The translations under genes and the position numbers were made by a program. The notes under the pieces are model-generated. The model was not told where the DNA came from, did not search any database, and was given only the letters and a program-made list of their open reading frames with translations. A stretch of 64,000 bases of DNA from Halobacillus locisalis. GTDB lineage: Bacteria; Bacillota; Bacilli; Bacillales; Halobacillaceae. Positions within the stretch are counted from its first letter, which is position 1. Each line of letters opens with the position of its first letter. The DNA lies in contig NZ_JACEFG010000003.1 in NCBI RefSeq assembly GCF_013694105.1, positions 558,001 to 622,000 on the forward strand, given 5' to 3'. This document shows, one piece after another, positions 1 to 8,209 of the stretch.

Positions 1-90
1 GGGGGAGTCTTCAAACTCGACGAAGCGGCACACGTACACGAAATCATGCAAGCTAGAAAGACAAAAGGCAAACTCGTCTTAACCCCATAA
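1..90 (+). CDS. C-terminal end of a zinc-type/quinone oxidoreductase (partial)
   Basis: The frame is open from the first base to a TAA at 88-90, giving 29 residues that end in GKTKGK-like GKLVLTP. A tail of the form 'AHxxMxxxKTKGKLVL' is typical of medium-chain dehydrogenases and quinone oxidoreductases (MDR superfamily), where it forms the last strand of the catalytic domain. The rest of the gene lies outside the window, so substrate and exact subfamily cannot be judged. A strong terminator follows 7 bases later. Confidence 0.6.
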   Translation, partial: GGVFKLDEAAHVHEIMQARKTKGKLVLTP

Positions 91-96
91 GATTAT

Positions 97-127
97 AAAA
101 TAGACTTCCAAAAAGGAAGTCTATTTT
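97..127 (+). terminator. Rho-independent terminator, left partner of a duplicated pair
   Basis: A perfect 13-bp stem (AAAATAGACTTCC / GGAAGTCTATTTT) closes on an AAAAA loop just after the oxidoreductase stop codon. Nearly the same hairpin recurs at 581-611 on the other side of the repeat element, with only three differences over 31 nt. Confidence 0.85.
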
Positions 128-580
128 CCGGGCTGCCTGCAGAAGTCAGTTGAACTGTTATGTTAGATCGTATGAGAATACCGTGGGATGGAAAACGACT
201 CGCTTTCCTGCGGGGGAGTCGGCCAGCCTCCTCGGTCGTTGACACTCCCTGTGGGGTCTCGCCTAGGCCCTTCTCCCGCGGGAGTCTCCCCGTTTTCCAT
301 ACCACTATGCGATAAATAGTGGGGACAGAACCTCACCTAACATGGTGCTGTAATCAGTAGAAGTCCACATTGTCGTTGAATCTCTAAAGGTTCAGCCTTC
401 CTTTGTTGAGGTGGCGTGGAAACGGCGACACTCCTGCAGGATCCTGAGGCTTGGGTGAGATCCCGCAGCTCGGGAAGCGAGTGAGGAAGCTCACCGCCTC
501 CTGCGGAAAGGGAGTCGTTTCCACGCCACCGGCCCCTTCTCACCTTTGAAGAACCGAAAGCGGCTTTCTCAACACTCTGT
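128..580. repeat. Composite palindromic intergenic repeat, copy 1
   Basis: About 450 bp of non-coding sequence built from two palindrome-ended modules. Module A spans 183-305 and is bounded by GTGGGATGGAAAACG and its inverted copy (one mismatch). Module B spans 411-529 and is bounded by GTGGCGTGGAAACG and a perfect inverted copy. Both modules are GC-rich inside, with CTCCCGCGGGAG-like and TCCTGCAGGA-like cores. The same A-spacer-B arrangement recurs at 23371-23810 (same orientation) and 27157-27608 (inverted). Short open frames inside it are by-products of the GC-rich repeat, not genes. No transposase is visible, so it would have to move, if it does, with help from elsewhere. Confidence 0.85.
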
Positions 581-611
581 AAAAGAGACTTCCAAAAAGG
601 GAGTCTCTTTT
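581..611 (+). terminator. Terminator hairpin, right partner of the duplicated pair
   Basis: AAAAGAGACTTCC pairs with GGGAGTCTCTTTT around an AAAAA loop. It is a near-duplicate of the hairpin at 97-127 and marks the right edge of repeat copy 1. From here to the next start codon (612-817) I see no gene and no clear promoter. Confidence 0.75.
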
Positions 612-817
612 CGTATGGAATGAGTTTTTACCTCCCTTGTGGAATAATTACACAAATAAGAAGGGTTTTATCTCATGTGTCTAGAAAATAATCTATTCGG
701 TAATCAATAGAAAGCTCTGTTAATCTTCTATAAGTCTTCAAGGTGTGACGGGACTCTTAGAAGAAATATTATATGAATAACAAACCATAACAGAGCCATT
801 TTGAAAGGGGCATGAGG

Positions 818-1372
818 ATGTTCGTACATAAAATTGATGAAGAACTATCTATAAAACTAATCGGACTCGAAGACGCAGAAGAATTGTTTGCTTTAGCAGA
901 CGAATCAAGAGAACACTTGGCGACATGGCTTCCTTGGATCAACTTTACGAAGTCACCTGAGGATACAAAACAGTTTATCCAATCAGCGATGAAGCGTTAT
1001 GGAGAAGCGGACGGACTTACGGTATGTATTTTGTATAAAGGCGCTATTGCCGGGACAATCGATCTTCATGCAATCGACTGGAAAAATAGGAAAACAAGCA
1101 TCGGTTATTGGATGGGAGCGAAATACAAAGGGAAAGGTCTGTTGACTCGCTCTTGTCAGGCTCTATTCACCTATGCATTCCGTGATCTCGGACTGAACCG
1201 GATTGAGATTCGCGCTGATGTACGGAATACGAAAAGCTGGGCTGTGCCTGAGCGCTTGGGTTTTGAGAAGGAAGGCGTCATCAGAGAAGCAGCTATGCTC
1301 TATGACGAACCTTCGGATCATGTCGTTTATGGGATGCTCGAAAAGGATTGGCAGGACCATAAAGAGAATTGA
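818..1372 (+). CDS. ydaF: GNAT acetyltransferase, YdaF/RimL-like
   Basis: A 184-residue GCN5-related N-acetyltransferase of the RimJ/RimL group, expected to transfer acetyl from acetyl-CoA to an amino group, possibly a protein N-terminus. The acetyl-CoA-binding turn is visible as GYWMGAKYKGKGLLT (near residue 95), followed by the family's LNRIEIRADVRNTKSWAVPERLGF block. Length and pattern match B. subtilis YdaF (about 183 aa). Two in-frame ATGs lie close together (812 and 818). The ribosome binding site AAAGGGG ends at 810, so only the second ATG is properly spaced (7 nt). The natural substrate is unknown. Confidence 0.85.
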   Translation: MFVHKIDEELSIKLIGLEDAEELFALADESREHLATWLPWINFTKSPEDTKQFIQSAMKRYGEADGLTVCILYKGAIAGTIDLHAIDWKNRKTSIGYWMGAKYKGKGLLTRSCQALFTYAFRDLGLNRIEIRADVRNTKSWAVPERLGFEKEGVIREAAMLYDEPSDHVVYGMLEKDWQDHKEN

Positions 1373-1381
1373 AACATTTCA

Positions 1382-1810
1382 ATGGAAAAGTCCCTCAAAA
1401 AAAGAAAGGATACGGTCAAAGGAATCAGTGAACGGGCAAAGAATAAACGAGCAGCACGTCGAGAAGCGGGGATGGATGTTCCGGCTGAGTCCGTCTTTTC
1501 AGATCGTTTAGAAACGTTGCGATTTAATCGTTCCCTGGCGAATAGAGAAGGTGGTTATACAGTTGCGGACGGAATGCCAGAGGCCATAAAGGCTTTGCAA
1601 TCTGGTAGTCTACTGCTACATGATGTTCAGGAGATTTTGATGATCTCTGATGGACTCTTTCACAACGAGCTCTAACTTATCCAAGTTTTTGAACAAATTC
1701 AAGCGAATGGTCTCCACACTTACGTTGAGAAATTGACGCAGGACTTGGAGGAGTGCGGAGAACATATTGATGACCGAAGAGCGATACGCATTCATATGAA
1801 CACCCCTTGA
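1382..1810 (+). pseudogene. Unrecognised ORF split by an in-frame TAA stop
   Basis: The frame from ATG 1382 runs 97 codons to a TAA at 1673-1675. It then continues in the same frame, without another stop, for 44 codons to TGA 1808-1810. The part after the stop (QVFEQIQANGLHTYVEKL...) reads as normal protein, and the hairpin at 1801-1828 closes the unit exactly at the second stop. The simplest reading is a roughly 142-residue gene with one nonsense change (CAA, AAA or GAA to TAA). The N-terminus is basic (KKRKD...AKNKRAARREAG), and the middle has a conserved-looking 'MPEAIKALQSGSLLLHDVQEIL' style helix. I do not recognise a family. There is no strong ribosome binding site before ATG 1382, so the original start is uncertain. 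A sequencing error is possible. Confidence 0.5.
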
Positions 1811-1828
1811 CGACGTTGACAAGGGGTG
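1801..1828. terminator. Bidirectional terminator
   Basis: CACCCCTTG and CAAGGGGTG form a 9-bp perfect stem between the convergent broken ORF and the O-methyltransferase gene. Confidence 0.7.
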
Positions 1829-1833
1829 CTTCG

Positions 1834-2502
1834 TTATTTAACGATGGCGAGTAAAAATCCGTCATAGCCTTTGCTTCCAACCGTTTGAATGGCTGTTGAG
1901 TCAAGGTCAGGGTGATCCACTAAGTAATCGAACATATCACGGATTCCTTTGATATCTTGATTGTCACTCTCACTATCTAGTACTTGACCACTTCGTACCA
2001 CATTATCGACGACGATACAGGTACCGGAATGAGACAGCTTGATGGCTTCTTGAACATATCGCATGTTGTTTCGTTTATCAGCATCGATAAAGATGAAATC
2101 GAAATCATGGTATCCCTTCTCAGGGAGGGTTGGCAATGAATCTAGCGCTGCGCCAACAAGGATATCGACTTGCTCACTTAATCCTGCCTGATGGATATTT
2201 TTTTCGGCAACTGCGGCATGTTTAGAAGAATACTCCAAGGAGACGAGTTTTCCGTCTTCCGGAAGGGCACGTGATAACCAGATGCTACTGTATCCACCAA
2301 GGGTGCCAATCTCCAACATTCTCTTTGCTCCTACCATTTTTGCGAACAAGTGAAGCATCTTCCCTTCATTGGGGGAAACGTCGATAGAAGGCAAACCAGC
2401 CTCAGCGTTCGATTGTAACACGCTATCTAAAACAGGGTCTGCCGTAAACAGTTTCTCTTGAGTGTATTCGTCAAACGCTTTCCACGTATGTGCTGAACTC
2501 AA
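1834..2502 (-). CDS. SAM-dependent O-methyltransferase (family 3, CCoAOMT-like)
   Basis: A 222-residue class I methyltransferase of the catechol/caffeoyl-CoA O-methyltransferase family (Methyltransf_3). The SAM-binding motif reads LEIGTLGGYSSIWLS (around residue 63). The metal and substrate motif FDFIFIDADKRNN and the following VVDNVVRSG are also present. It starts at TTG 2502, because AGGAGG lies 8 nt upstream and no ATG fits. B. subtilis YrrM is a similar protein. It lies 111 bp downstream of pxpA on the same strand and could be read from the same transcript. The acceptor substrate is unknown. Confidence 0.85.
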   Translation of the reverse strand: MSSAHTWKAFDEYTQEKLFTADPVLDSVLQSNAEAGLPSIDVSPNEGKMLHLFAKMVGAKRMLEIGTLGGYSSIWLSRALPEDGKLVSLEYSSKHAAVAEKNIHQAGLSEQVDILVGAALDSLPTLPEKGYHDFDFIFIDADKRNNMRYVQEAIKLSHSGTCIVVDNVVRSGQVLDSESDNQDIKGIRDMFDYLVDHPDLDSTAIQTVGSKGYDGFLLAIVK

Positions 2503-2613
2503 TAGTGAATCCTCCTTATTTGTTGATTGCTGTCCGTAACACTTTTGACAAAAGCAGAGTAGATTCCTGCTTGAGCTAGTTTAGGTGAACGTGCTGTGGT
2601 CACAATCAATCCA

Positions 2614-3381
2614 TCATTTACTGGTTTCGATGCTCTTGCATAAAATATTTGATTCCTCAAAAGCCTTTATTAAAGAGGTGGCAAAAGGGACAGCGTGAGG
2701 TCCATCTCCGTGGATACAAACCGTATCAGCTTCTAAATGAATATCATCACCTTGTAGAGTGCGGACTTTATTCTCTTTTGCCATTCGGATGACTTGCTTG
2801 ATGGACTCCTTTTCATCCGTAATTAAGGCTTCAGAGTGGTTGCGTGAAGTGAGACTCCCATCTTGTTGGTACGTTCGATCCGCGAACACTTCGCTTGCTG
2901 TATGTAATCCACGTTCTTTTCCAGCTTTCACAAGTTCACTTCCCGATAATCCGAATAAAATCAATGAGGAATCAACATCGTGTACAGCTTGTGCAATCGC
3001 ATCGGCTAAATCGTTATCTTTTGCCGCCATATTGTAGAGGGCTCCGTGCGGTTTCACGTGGTTCAATGAGCTTCCGGAAGCTTTTACAAAAGCTTGCAAT
3101 GAACCGATTTGATAAAGGACCATGTCGTAAGCTTCATCATAGGAAATGTCCATCCTGCGTCTCCCGAAACCCTCAAGATCAGGTAGACCTGGGTGTGCTC
3201 CAATCGCTACATTCTTCTCGATGGCCATTTGAACGGTTCTTCTCATCGTAGATGGATCTCCCGCGTGGAACCCACAAGCGATATTCGCAGATGTAATGTA
3301 GTCTAATAATTCTTCGTCTCTCCCCATACGGTAAGCGCCGAAACTTTCGCCCATATCGCAGTTCAAGTCAATGGTAGACAT
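2614..3381 (-). CDS. pxpA: 5-oxoprolinase subunit A (LamB/YcsF family)
   Basis: 255 residues beginning [16 protein letters not shown], the signature of the LamB/YcsF family. With PxpB and PxpC it forms the ATP-dependent 5-oxoprolinase that opens 5-oxoproline (pyroglutamate) to glutamate. Further family motifs are [35 protein letters not shown] and CIHGDGPHA. The frame is open 27 codons further upstream, but AGGAGG lies 7 nt before ATG 3381, which is the conserved start. It is the last gene of pxpB-pxpC-pxpA, with an 11-nt gap to pxpC. Confidence 0.95.
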   Translation of the reverse strand: MSTIDLNCDMGESFGAYRMGRDEELLDYITSANIACGFHAGDPSTMRRTVQMAIEKNVAIGAHPGLPDLEGFGRRRMDISYDEAYDMVLYQIGSLQAFVKASGSSLNHVKPHGALYNMAAKDNDLADAIAQAVHDVDSSLILFGLSGSELVKAGKERGLHTASEVFADRTYQQDGSLTSRNHSEALITDEKESIKQVIRMAKENKVRTLQGDDIHLEADTVCIHGDGPHAVPFATSLIKAFEESNILCKSIETSK

Positions 3382-3392
3382 TGGTCGACCTC

Positions 3393-4394
3393 CTAATTGA
3401 ATTTGGATTGAATTCCTACAAAAAGTTGCTGCAATCGTTTTTCTCTCTCTACATAAAGCCATTGCGATTGCTCATGGGTAATCAGTTCAAAATGAATGTC
3501 TTCTCCCGGTTTTAACTGGGCTACTTTAGGTAAGTCTACAGTAGCGACTTGGGCGATTCTTGGATAACCGCCTGTTGTTTGTCGATCAGCCAACAATAGA
3601 ATGGGGGTTCCGTCTGTAGGTACTTGAATGGTGCCAAACGCGACAGCCTCAGAAATCAAATCTTCGTCCGTTTGACGTGTTAGAGCTGGTCCAATCAATC
3701 TACATCCCATTCGGTCAGATTTGGAGTTGATCGTAAAGGGTTCTGTCTCAAAAGCTTGTACACTCTCTGTTGAGAAAGAATCATATTCCGTCCCTTTGGT
3801 TACCCGAATGGTCTGACCGGATTCGACGGGGTGAGTGAAGTCTGTAGCGACTCGGAATCGATCTTCCTTAAAGGAAGCATCACCACATTCATGACGCAAT
3901 CTCTCCATTACACGATAGACTTCTTCAGAAGGAGAAAGCGTAGAGAGGCGATCGCCATCTTCTAGGGCCCTGCCTTTATAACCGCCCAGTTTTGCACGCA
4001 GGTAGGTAGAGGTGCTATGCATCACAGGAGGGATATCGTAACCACCCGCAACCGCCATGTAAACGCGGAATCCTGTTTGTAGACGTCCGAATCTTAGCTC
4101 ACAGCCTTTTCTAACAAAAATCGGACGCCAACTATCGACGGGATGGCCATCAATCAAAGGGGCAAGGTCTCCACCACAGAGGGCGATCAACGCATCTTCT
4201 TCAAATTCTATGACAGGCCCCATTAAAGTGATTTCTAAAGTCGGGAAAGAAGAGGGATTACCCACCAGACGATTAGACACACGATGAGCTACTTCGTCCA
4301 TCGCGCCACTGACGACAACCCCTTCTTTCTGGTAGCCATGTCGACCCAGATCTTGAATCGTAGTCATTAGACCTGACTTCATCACCTTCAGCAT
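3393..4394 (-). CDS. pxpC: 5-oxoprolinase subunit C (biotin-dependent carboxyltransferase-like)
   Basis: 333 residues; N-terminus [18 protein letters not shown], with conserved [17 protein letters not shown] and later [19 protein letters not shown]. These are hallmarks of the PxpC/KipA (AHS2, cyclophilin-like) family. PxpB and PxpC are thought to form the ATP-using part that phosphorylates 5-oxoproline before PxpA hydrolyses it. ATG 4394 has AAAGGAGG 7 nt upstream, and the start overlaps the end of pxpB by 7 nt, which suggests translational coupling. The open frame extends upstream, but this is only the shadow of pxpB. Confidence 0.95.
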   Translation of the reverse strand: MLKVMKSGLMTTIQDLGRHGYQKEGVVVSGAMDEVAHRVSNRLVGNPSSFPTLEITLMGPVIEFEEDALIALCGGDLAPLIDGHPVDSWRPIFVRKGCELRFGRLQTGFRVYMAVAGGYDIPPVMHSTSTYLRAKLGGYKGRALEDGDRLSTLSPSEEVYRVMERLRHECGDASFKEDRFRVATDFTHPVESGQTIRVTKGTEYDSFSTESVQAFETEPFTINSKSDRMGCRLIGPALTRQTDEDLISEAVAFGTIQVPTDGTPILLLADRQTTGGYPRIAQVATVDLPKVAQLKPGEDIHFELITHEQSQWLYVEREKRLQQLFVGIQSKFN

Positions 4395-5107
4395 GATGGA
4401 TCCTCCTTTAATGTATAAAATTCTTCCTCTGTGATAGACGTGAATACAATCCGGTCTCCTGCTTGTAACAGGGAAGGGGGAGATTCCTCTGGTCTGAATA
4501 GTCGTAATGGTGTGCGACCGATCAATTGCCATCCTCCCGGGGTCTCGATGGAGTAGACCCCCGTCTGCTTGCCGGCAATGCCGACAGATCCTTCAGGAAT
4601 ACTTTGGCGTGGTTCTTCTTTTCTAGGCATAGAAATCGTTTCGTCCATTCCGCCGATGTAGGGGAACCCTGGTGCGAATCCGATCATATACACAAGGTAG
4701 TCTCCTTGTAAGTGGAGGTTGATAACGTCTTGCTCTTCTAACTGATTGTATGTAGCGACAGCATGTAGATCAGGACCGAACTCGCCACCATAACAGACGG
4801 GTATTGTAATCGTACGTGGCGTTCCAGTTGTTGTGGATGTGAGATCTTTCAGCCATTCTTCAATCCTTTGACGCACCCATTCATAGGGGAGAGTCTCTGG
4901 ATCAGTGCTTTTTCTGAGTATTTTCATAGGATCGTAGTACATGGTGACGGTTGTAAAAGTGGGGATATACTCAACCATCCATTCGATCGAATGCTGATCG
5001 ATGTAAGAGGCAAATTGTTTCACTTTCTGATGAACGTCAAGGTCTATGCTTGTACCGAACTTTATCGTTATCGCTTGATCTCCTAAAGGGGAGTAGGTTA
5101 CGTCCAT
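4388..5107 (-). CDS. pxpB: 5-oxoprolinase subunit B (KipI/AHS1 family)
   Basis: 239 residues with the AHS1 pattern: YSPLGDQAITIKFG at the N-terminus, IPVCYGGEFGPDL in the middle, and VYMIGFAPGFPYIGGMDE then GSVGIAGKQTGVYSIETPGGWQLIGRTPL. It pairs with PxpC in 5-oxoprolinase. In B. subtilis the homologue KipI also inhibits the sporulation kinase KinA. The ATG at 5107 has AAGGAG 8 nt upstream, whereas a TTG 7 codons earlier has no proper site. First gene of the pxpBCA operon; the stretch up to ydaT (5108-5242) carries divergent promoters. Confidence 0.95.
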   Translation of the reverse strand: MDVTYSPLGDQAITIKFGTSIDLDVHQKVKQFASYIDQHSIEWMVEYIPTFTTVTMYYDPMKILRKSTDPETLPYEWVRQRIEEWLKDLTSTTTGTPRTITIPVCYGGEFGPDLHAVATYNQLEEQDVINLHLQGDYLVYMIGFAPGFPYIGGMDETISMPRKEEPRQSIPEGSVGIAGKQTGVYSIETPGGWQLIGRTPLRLFRPEESPPSLLQAGDRIVFTSITEEEFYTLKEDPSC

Positions 5108-5182
5108 AATTTTGTCTCCTTTCAACACGCTATATCATTATGCTATCCGATTTACGTTCCCCTTTCAAATGTGGTAGATTTT

Positions 5183-5208
5183 GTTTATTTACTTGCCTAA
5201 TGCGGTAA
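5183..5208 (+). promoter_or_regulatory. Candidate SigB-type promoter of ydaT
   Basis: GTTTAT (5183-5188), a 14-nt spacer and CGGTAA (5203-5208) resemble the SigB pattern GTTTAA-N12-15-GGGTAT. The B. subtilis ydaT homologue is a SigB-controlled general stress gene. The -10 match is only 4 of 6. Confidence 0.35.
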
Positions 5209-5242
5209 TGGTATCAACAAAGGTGAAAAGGAGTGGATAAAT

Positions 5243-5698
5243 ATGCCGTGGGATACCAATGATTATCCTAGCTCACTGAAGAATCTCGATACGCCAGTGA
5301 GGAAAAAAGCAATTGATATTGCGAATGCCATGACGGAAGAAGGTTATAAAGAGGATCAGGCGATTCCAATCGCGATTGAACAAGCGAAAGAGTGGTATGA
5401 CAATGCCGATCAACAAGAAATTCGAAGAATGAAACAGGCGAGTGATCAGAAACTGAAAGATCATGATGAAGAGGAGTATGATAGCCGCCCGGAATTACTA
5501 GATAAAGGAGAACACGTTGTCGCGCATGAAAACGGGTGGGCGGTACAAGCAGAAGATGCAAAACAAGCATCCGATGTGTTCGAGAATAAGCCTGAGGCGG
5601 TTAAGCGTGCCAAAGAGATCGCCAAAAATAAGGGGACACAAGTCATCATCCATAAGCAGGATGGATCCATTCAAGAAAAGACATCCTATGAACAATAA
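5243..5698 (+). CDS. ydaT: General stress protein YdaT-like (ChaB-like N-terminus plus DUF2188)
   Basis: 151 residues, closely following B. subtilis YdaT in length and layout. The N-terminal part (MPWDTNDYPSSLKNL...RKKAIDIANAM...AIPIAIEQAKEW) resembles the ChaB fold. A charged linker follows (residues 65-88), then a C-terminal DUF2188 domain (EHVVAHENGWAVQAEDAK...AKEIAKNKGTQVIIHKQDGSIQ). The biochemical role is unknown; the family is linked to general stress. Start ATG 5243 follows AAAAGGAG. The next gene encodes a second copy of just the DUF2188 half. Confidence 0.9.
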   Translation: MPWDTNDYPSSLKNLDTPVRKKAIDIANAMTEEGYKEDQAIPIAIEQAKEWYDNADQQEIRRMKQASDQKLKDHDEEEYDSRPELLDKGEHVVAHENGWAVQAEDAKQASDVFENKPEAVKRAKEIAKNKGTQVIIHKQDGSIQEKTSYEQ

Positions 5699-5761
5699 GT
5701 GGTTTGAATTATTTTCCAAAAGGTAATGGATAAGTAACGATACAAAAAGGAGGAATTATTA

Positions 5762-5971
5762 ATGGAGACTCGAAATCAATCTGAACACGTTGTTTCTCAT
5801 GAAGATGGGTGGGCAGTACAGGCAGAAGGGGCGGATCAGCCGACGAAGGTGTTCGAAAATAAACAAGATGCAATCGATCGTGCTAAAGAAATCGCCGAGA
5901 ACAAAGGAACGTCAGCGATCATCCATAAGAAAGACGGATCAATCCAGAACCAATTCTCTTACCAGAAATAA
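5762..5971 (+). CDS. Stand-alone DUF2188 protein
   Basis: 69 residues that align over the full length with the C-terminal half of the preceding gene product: EHVVSHEDGWAVQAEGADQ..., then AKEIAENKGTSAIIHKKDGSIQ. This suggests a local duplication of the DUF2188 domain followed by divergence. AAAGGAGG precedes ATG 5762. It probably shares the ydaT transcript. The function is not known. Confidence 0.85.
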   Translation: METRNQSEHVVSHEDGWAVQAEGADQPTKVFENKQDAIDRAKEIAENKGTSAIIHKKDGSIQNQFSYQK

Positions 5972-6026
5972 AAGCACACGCATTCTTCCTATGATATGAT
6001 GGGAGAAGATTGCGAGGTGGTGAACG

Positions 6027-6221
6027 ATGAACGGACAAACAAGAAGTAACATTCAACCAGGTAAAGAAGTGGACATCGTGCTGAAGAAAGATCAGCGTAC
6101 GGGTGCGTTGACTCGTGGTGTCGTCAAAGACATTTTAACGAAATCCCCTCAGCACCCACATGGTATCAAGGTGCGATTACAAGACGGTCAAGTCGGCCGT
6201 GTGAAACAAATTATCGAATAA
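6027..6221 (+). CDS. ywbE: YwbE family protein (DUF2196)
   Basis: 64 residues: R-NIQPG-EV-IVLK-DQRTG-LT-GVVKDILT, then HPHGIKVRL-DGQVGRVK-I. This is the full-length pattern of the YwbE family, a small beta-rich protein of unknown function widespread in Firmicutes. The ribosome binding site is GAGGTGG. It ends directly in a strong terminator, closing the ydaT group. Confidence 0.92.
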   Translation: MNGQTRSNIQPGKEVDIVLKKDQRTGALTRGVVKDILTKSPQHPHGIKVRLQDGQVGRVKQIIE

Positions 6222-6266
6222 AAGAACCTGACAAGCGCTTAACTGAAAGCGTTCGTCAGGTTCTTT
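6222..6266 (+). terminator. Rho-independent terminator after ywbE
   Basis: A 19-bp near-perfect stem (AAGAACCTGACAAGCGCTT and its partner ending TCAGGTTCTT) is followed by a T-run. Confidence 0.9.
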
Positions 6267-6305
6267 TTATGTGATGAAAAGCTAAAGTTGGTTTTATTCA
6301 AAGAG

Positions 6306-6698
6306 TCAATTCTTCTGAGAAATGAAAAAGCGATAAGGCATCTCAATCGTGAAGAAAGAGCCGTCCGCGTCCTCTGTAGCGTTTGCGATTGTGTACTGAG
6401 GTCCGAAAATTTGTTCCATTGCGTAATCACCGTTATCAAAAGGTTCACGGTCAATGGAGAAACCGGAATCCAAAATCAAGTGACGCTGTTCTTCGTTAAG
6501 CGTGCTGATTTCATTGAGTTTGACCATTGGGCGAATGATGGTTGCTCCCGTGCGGTCTTCGATTTTATCATATTGAATATCGATCGTGACGAGATCGTTC
6601 GCGTCACCTAGCATCTCGGTCACATATTCCTTGAATTCTGAGAAATCCATTAGGAACCTGACTTCTTCCGGTTCGACTCGATCTAAGTATTGGGACAT
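6306..6698 (-). CDS. Conserved-looking hypothetical protein
   Basis: 130 residues, acidic and soluble, with no signal peptide or membrane segment. The start ATG 6698 is fixed by GAGGAGG 9 nt upstream. No family is recognised. The segment NDLVTIDIQYDKIEDRTGA and the C-terminal 'SFFTIEMPYRFFI' suggest a compact alpha/beta fold. It is monocistronic on the minus strand, convergent with ywbE. Confidence 0.75.
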   Translation of the reverse strand: MSQYLDRVEPEEVRFLMDFSEFKEYVTEMLGDANDLVTIDIQYDKIEDRTGATIIRPMVKLNEISTLNEEQRHLILDSGFSIDREPFDNGDYAMEQIFGPQYTIANATEDADGSFFTIEMPYRFFISQKN

Positions 6699-6771
6699 AT
6701 CTAGTTCCTCCTCTATTCCTTCTATGACTTATATTACCATGATGGAGAAAAGCTAAACTTCATGAATTGGA

Positions 6772-6804
6772 AAAAGCGAGCTGGACTGTGTCCAACTCGC
6801 TTTT
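6772..6804. terminator. Hairpin with flanking A and T runs
   Basis: AAAAGCGAG...GAC and GTCC...CTCGCTTTT form a long stem with one C/A mismatch, reading as a terminator on either strand. The stretch 6699-7196 is otherwise almost gene-free. A second 8-bp hairpin (CTCTTGTG/CACAAGAG) lies at 6861-6885. Confidence 0.55.
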
Positions 6805-6892
6805 GTAACGGGCCTTATTACCTTGTGTGGTCTATAAACGTGCCTTATGATCCACATGAGCTCTTGTGTAGCCCTGACACAAGAGTAGGGTT

Positions 6893-7057
6893 TTATATGT
6901 CGGAAAAACTTGTTTTTTTACAAGTGCAGGATTCTTTGATCCATTTTTGCCGCGGTTCATAAAATTCTACATGGTAGTTTTTCAACTTAAACGACGCAAT
7001 CCCTACCTCTATTGCATCCTTACAGCTCCGAAGCTGATCCAGTGTGATTAAGTCGTA
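6893..7057 (-). pseudogene. Possible coding remnant without a start codon
   Basis: On the minus strand 54 codons are open between an upstream TGA (7058-7060) and TAA (6893-6895). The peptide (YDLITLDQLRSCKDAIEV..., then KNYHVEFYEPRQKWIKE) has normal amino-acid composition but no usable start codon in this frame. A nearby ATG with a purine-rich leader (about 7082) opens a different frame that meets this one around a TTTT run, so a frameshifted small gene is possible. No family is recognised. Flanking DNA 7058-7196 shows nothing else. Confidence 0.3.
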
Positions 7058-7196
7058 TCAAAACGTAGCAGAATGCCAGTCTCATACAATCACTCTTTCC
7101 TTTTCCGATTTACCTTTGAAAGGCACAATAATTCATGATACATCAGAATTTATATCGAGTCAAGTGTTCGTTTTGAATCGGACCACCATTTGTGTT

Positions 7197-8186
7197 TTAA
7201 AATTTTATGATTGTTCGGCCGCGTGTTTGGCCAGCTAAGATTTGCTGTAGCGTCTCCGGGACCTCTTGCAATGAAATGACGACTTTCATATCGTCGAACG
7301 TTTCTTTCGTCTTTAAATCATTCGCTAACCTGTGCCATACTTTTTTCCTTGTCTCCATCGGACATTGAACAGAATCTATTCCAATAAGACTGATACCCCT
7401 TAGAATGAACGGGTAAACTTGTGTAGGTATTTCGGTTCCACCTGTCAAACCGCTTACGGCAGCTCCTCCGTTATATTGTAGTTGACTTAATAGGGAGGCG
7501 AGTTGTTCTCCTCCAACAGGGTCAACAGCGGCAGCCCAACGCTCACTACGAATGGGTTTGAGGGTGCCGTCGTACACTTCTTCTCTAGTTATTACTTTTT
7601 CTGCGCCAAGCCGCTTTAAATATTCTTCGTGCTCAGAACTGCCTGTGCTCGCCTCCACGTTATATCCTCTTTTTGCTAACATGGCAACGGCCATACTTCC
7701 CACTCCGCCAGAGGCTCCTGTAACTAGAACAGGTCCTTGATCAGAGGTAAGGCCATTTTGTTCCAAACGATGAATGGACAGCCCGGCAGTGAATCCTGCG
7801 GTTCCGTAAATCATAGACTCTTCAAGTGTCAGTCCTTCGGGAAGAGGCACGATCCAATCCGCAGGTATGCTTGCATATTCACTGAATCCGCCATGGTGGT
7901 TGACACCAATCTCATAGCTTGTAGCAATAACGCGGTCGCCTTTTTTAAAGCGTTCATCCTGTGACTTCACTACCTCTCCGGCTAGGTCTATGCCAGGGAT
8001 GATCGGATATTGCTCCACCATCGGATTTCCCTCTTGAGAGACAATTCCATCTTTGTAATTCACACTCGAGTAGTGAACTTTAATGAGAACATCGCTCTTC
8101 TTCAAATCTTTTACATGTAATGTTCGAATAGAAGCCTCGTACGAGTCTTCGTCTTTATGAATTTGATATGCTTGAAATGTTGTCAC
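7197..8186 (-). CDS. yhfP: YhdH/YhfP-family NADPH-dependent oxidoreductase (acrylyl-CoA reductase type)
   Basis: 329 residues, a zinc-free medium-chain reductase. The N-terminal GroES-like domain carries SSVNYKDGI and PIIPGIDLAGEVV. The Rossmann part carries GPVLVTGASGGVGSMAVAML, giving the GxxGGVG nucleotide-binding turn. The pattern is that of AcuI/YhdH/YhfP quinone oxidoreductases; AcuI reduces acrylyl-CoA, but the substrate here is not evident. The start is GTG 8184-8186, placed by GAGGTG six nt upstream. A monocistronic unit or first gene after the small charged ORF. Confidence 0.9.
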   Translation of the reverse strand: MTTFQAYQIHKDEDSYEASIRTLHVKDLKKSDVLIKVHYSSVNYKDGIVSQEGNPMVEQYPIIPGIDLAGEVVKSQDERFKKGDRVIATSYEIGVNHHGGFSEYASIPADWIVPLPEGLTLEESMIYGTAGFTAGLSIHRLEQNGLTSDQGPVLVTGASGGVGSMAVAMLAKRGYNVEASTGSSEHEEYLKRLGAEKVITREEVYDGTLKPIRSERWAAAVDPVGGEQLASLLSQLQYNGGAAVSGLTGGTEIPTQVYPFILRGISLIGIDSVQCPMETRKKVWHRLANDLKTKETFDDMKVVISLQEVPETLQQILAGQTRGRTIIKF

Positions 8187-8209
8187 CGGTTACACCTCAT
8201 CAATCGTAG

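Noticed and set aside
93-543. Open frames inside repeat copy 1, such as 93-305 (-) and 337-543 (-)
   Set aside because: They arise from GC-rich palindromic repeat DNA, recur in the other copies with different frames, and have no ribosome binding sites.
712-796. Long-range inverted repeat GCTCTGTTA...TAACAGAGC before ydaF
   Set aside because: Nine-base arms separated by 66 nt in AT-rich DNA; likely chance.
1203-1511. Plus-strand frame overlapping ydaF and the broken ORF
   Set aside because: Lies in another frame of ydaF; its composition is basic and not protein-like.
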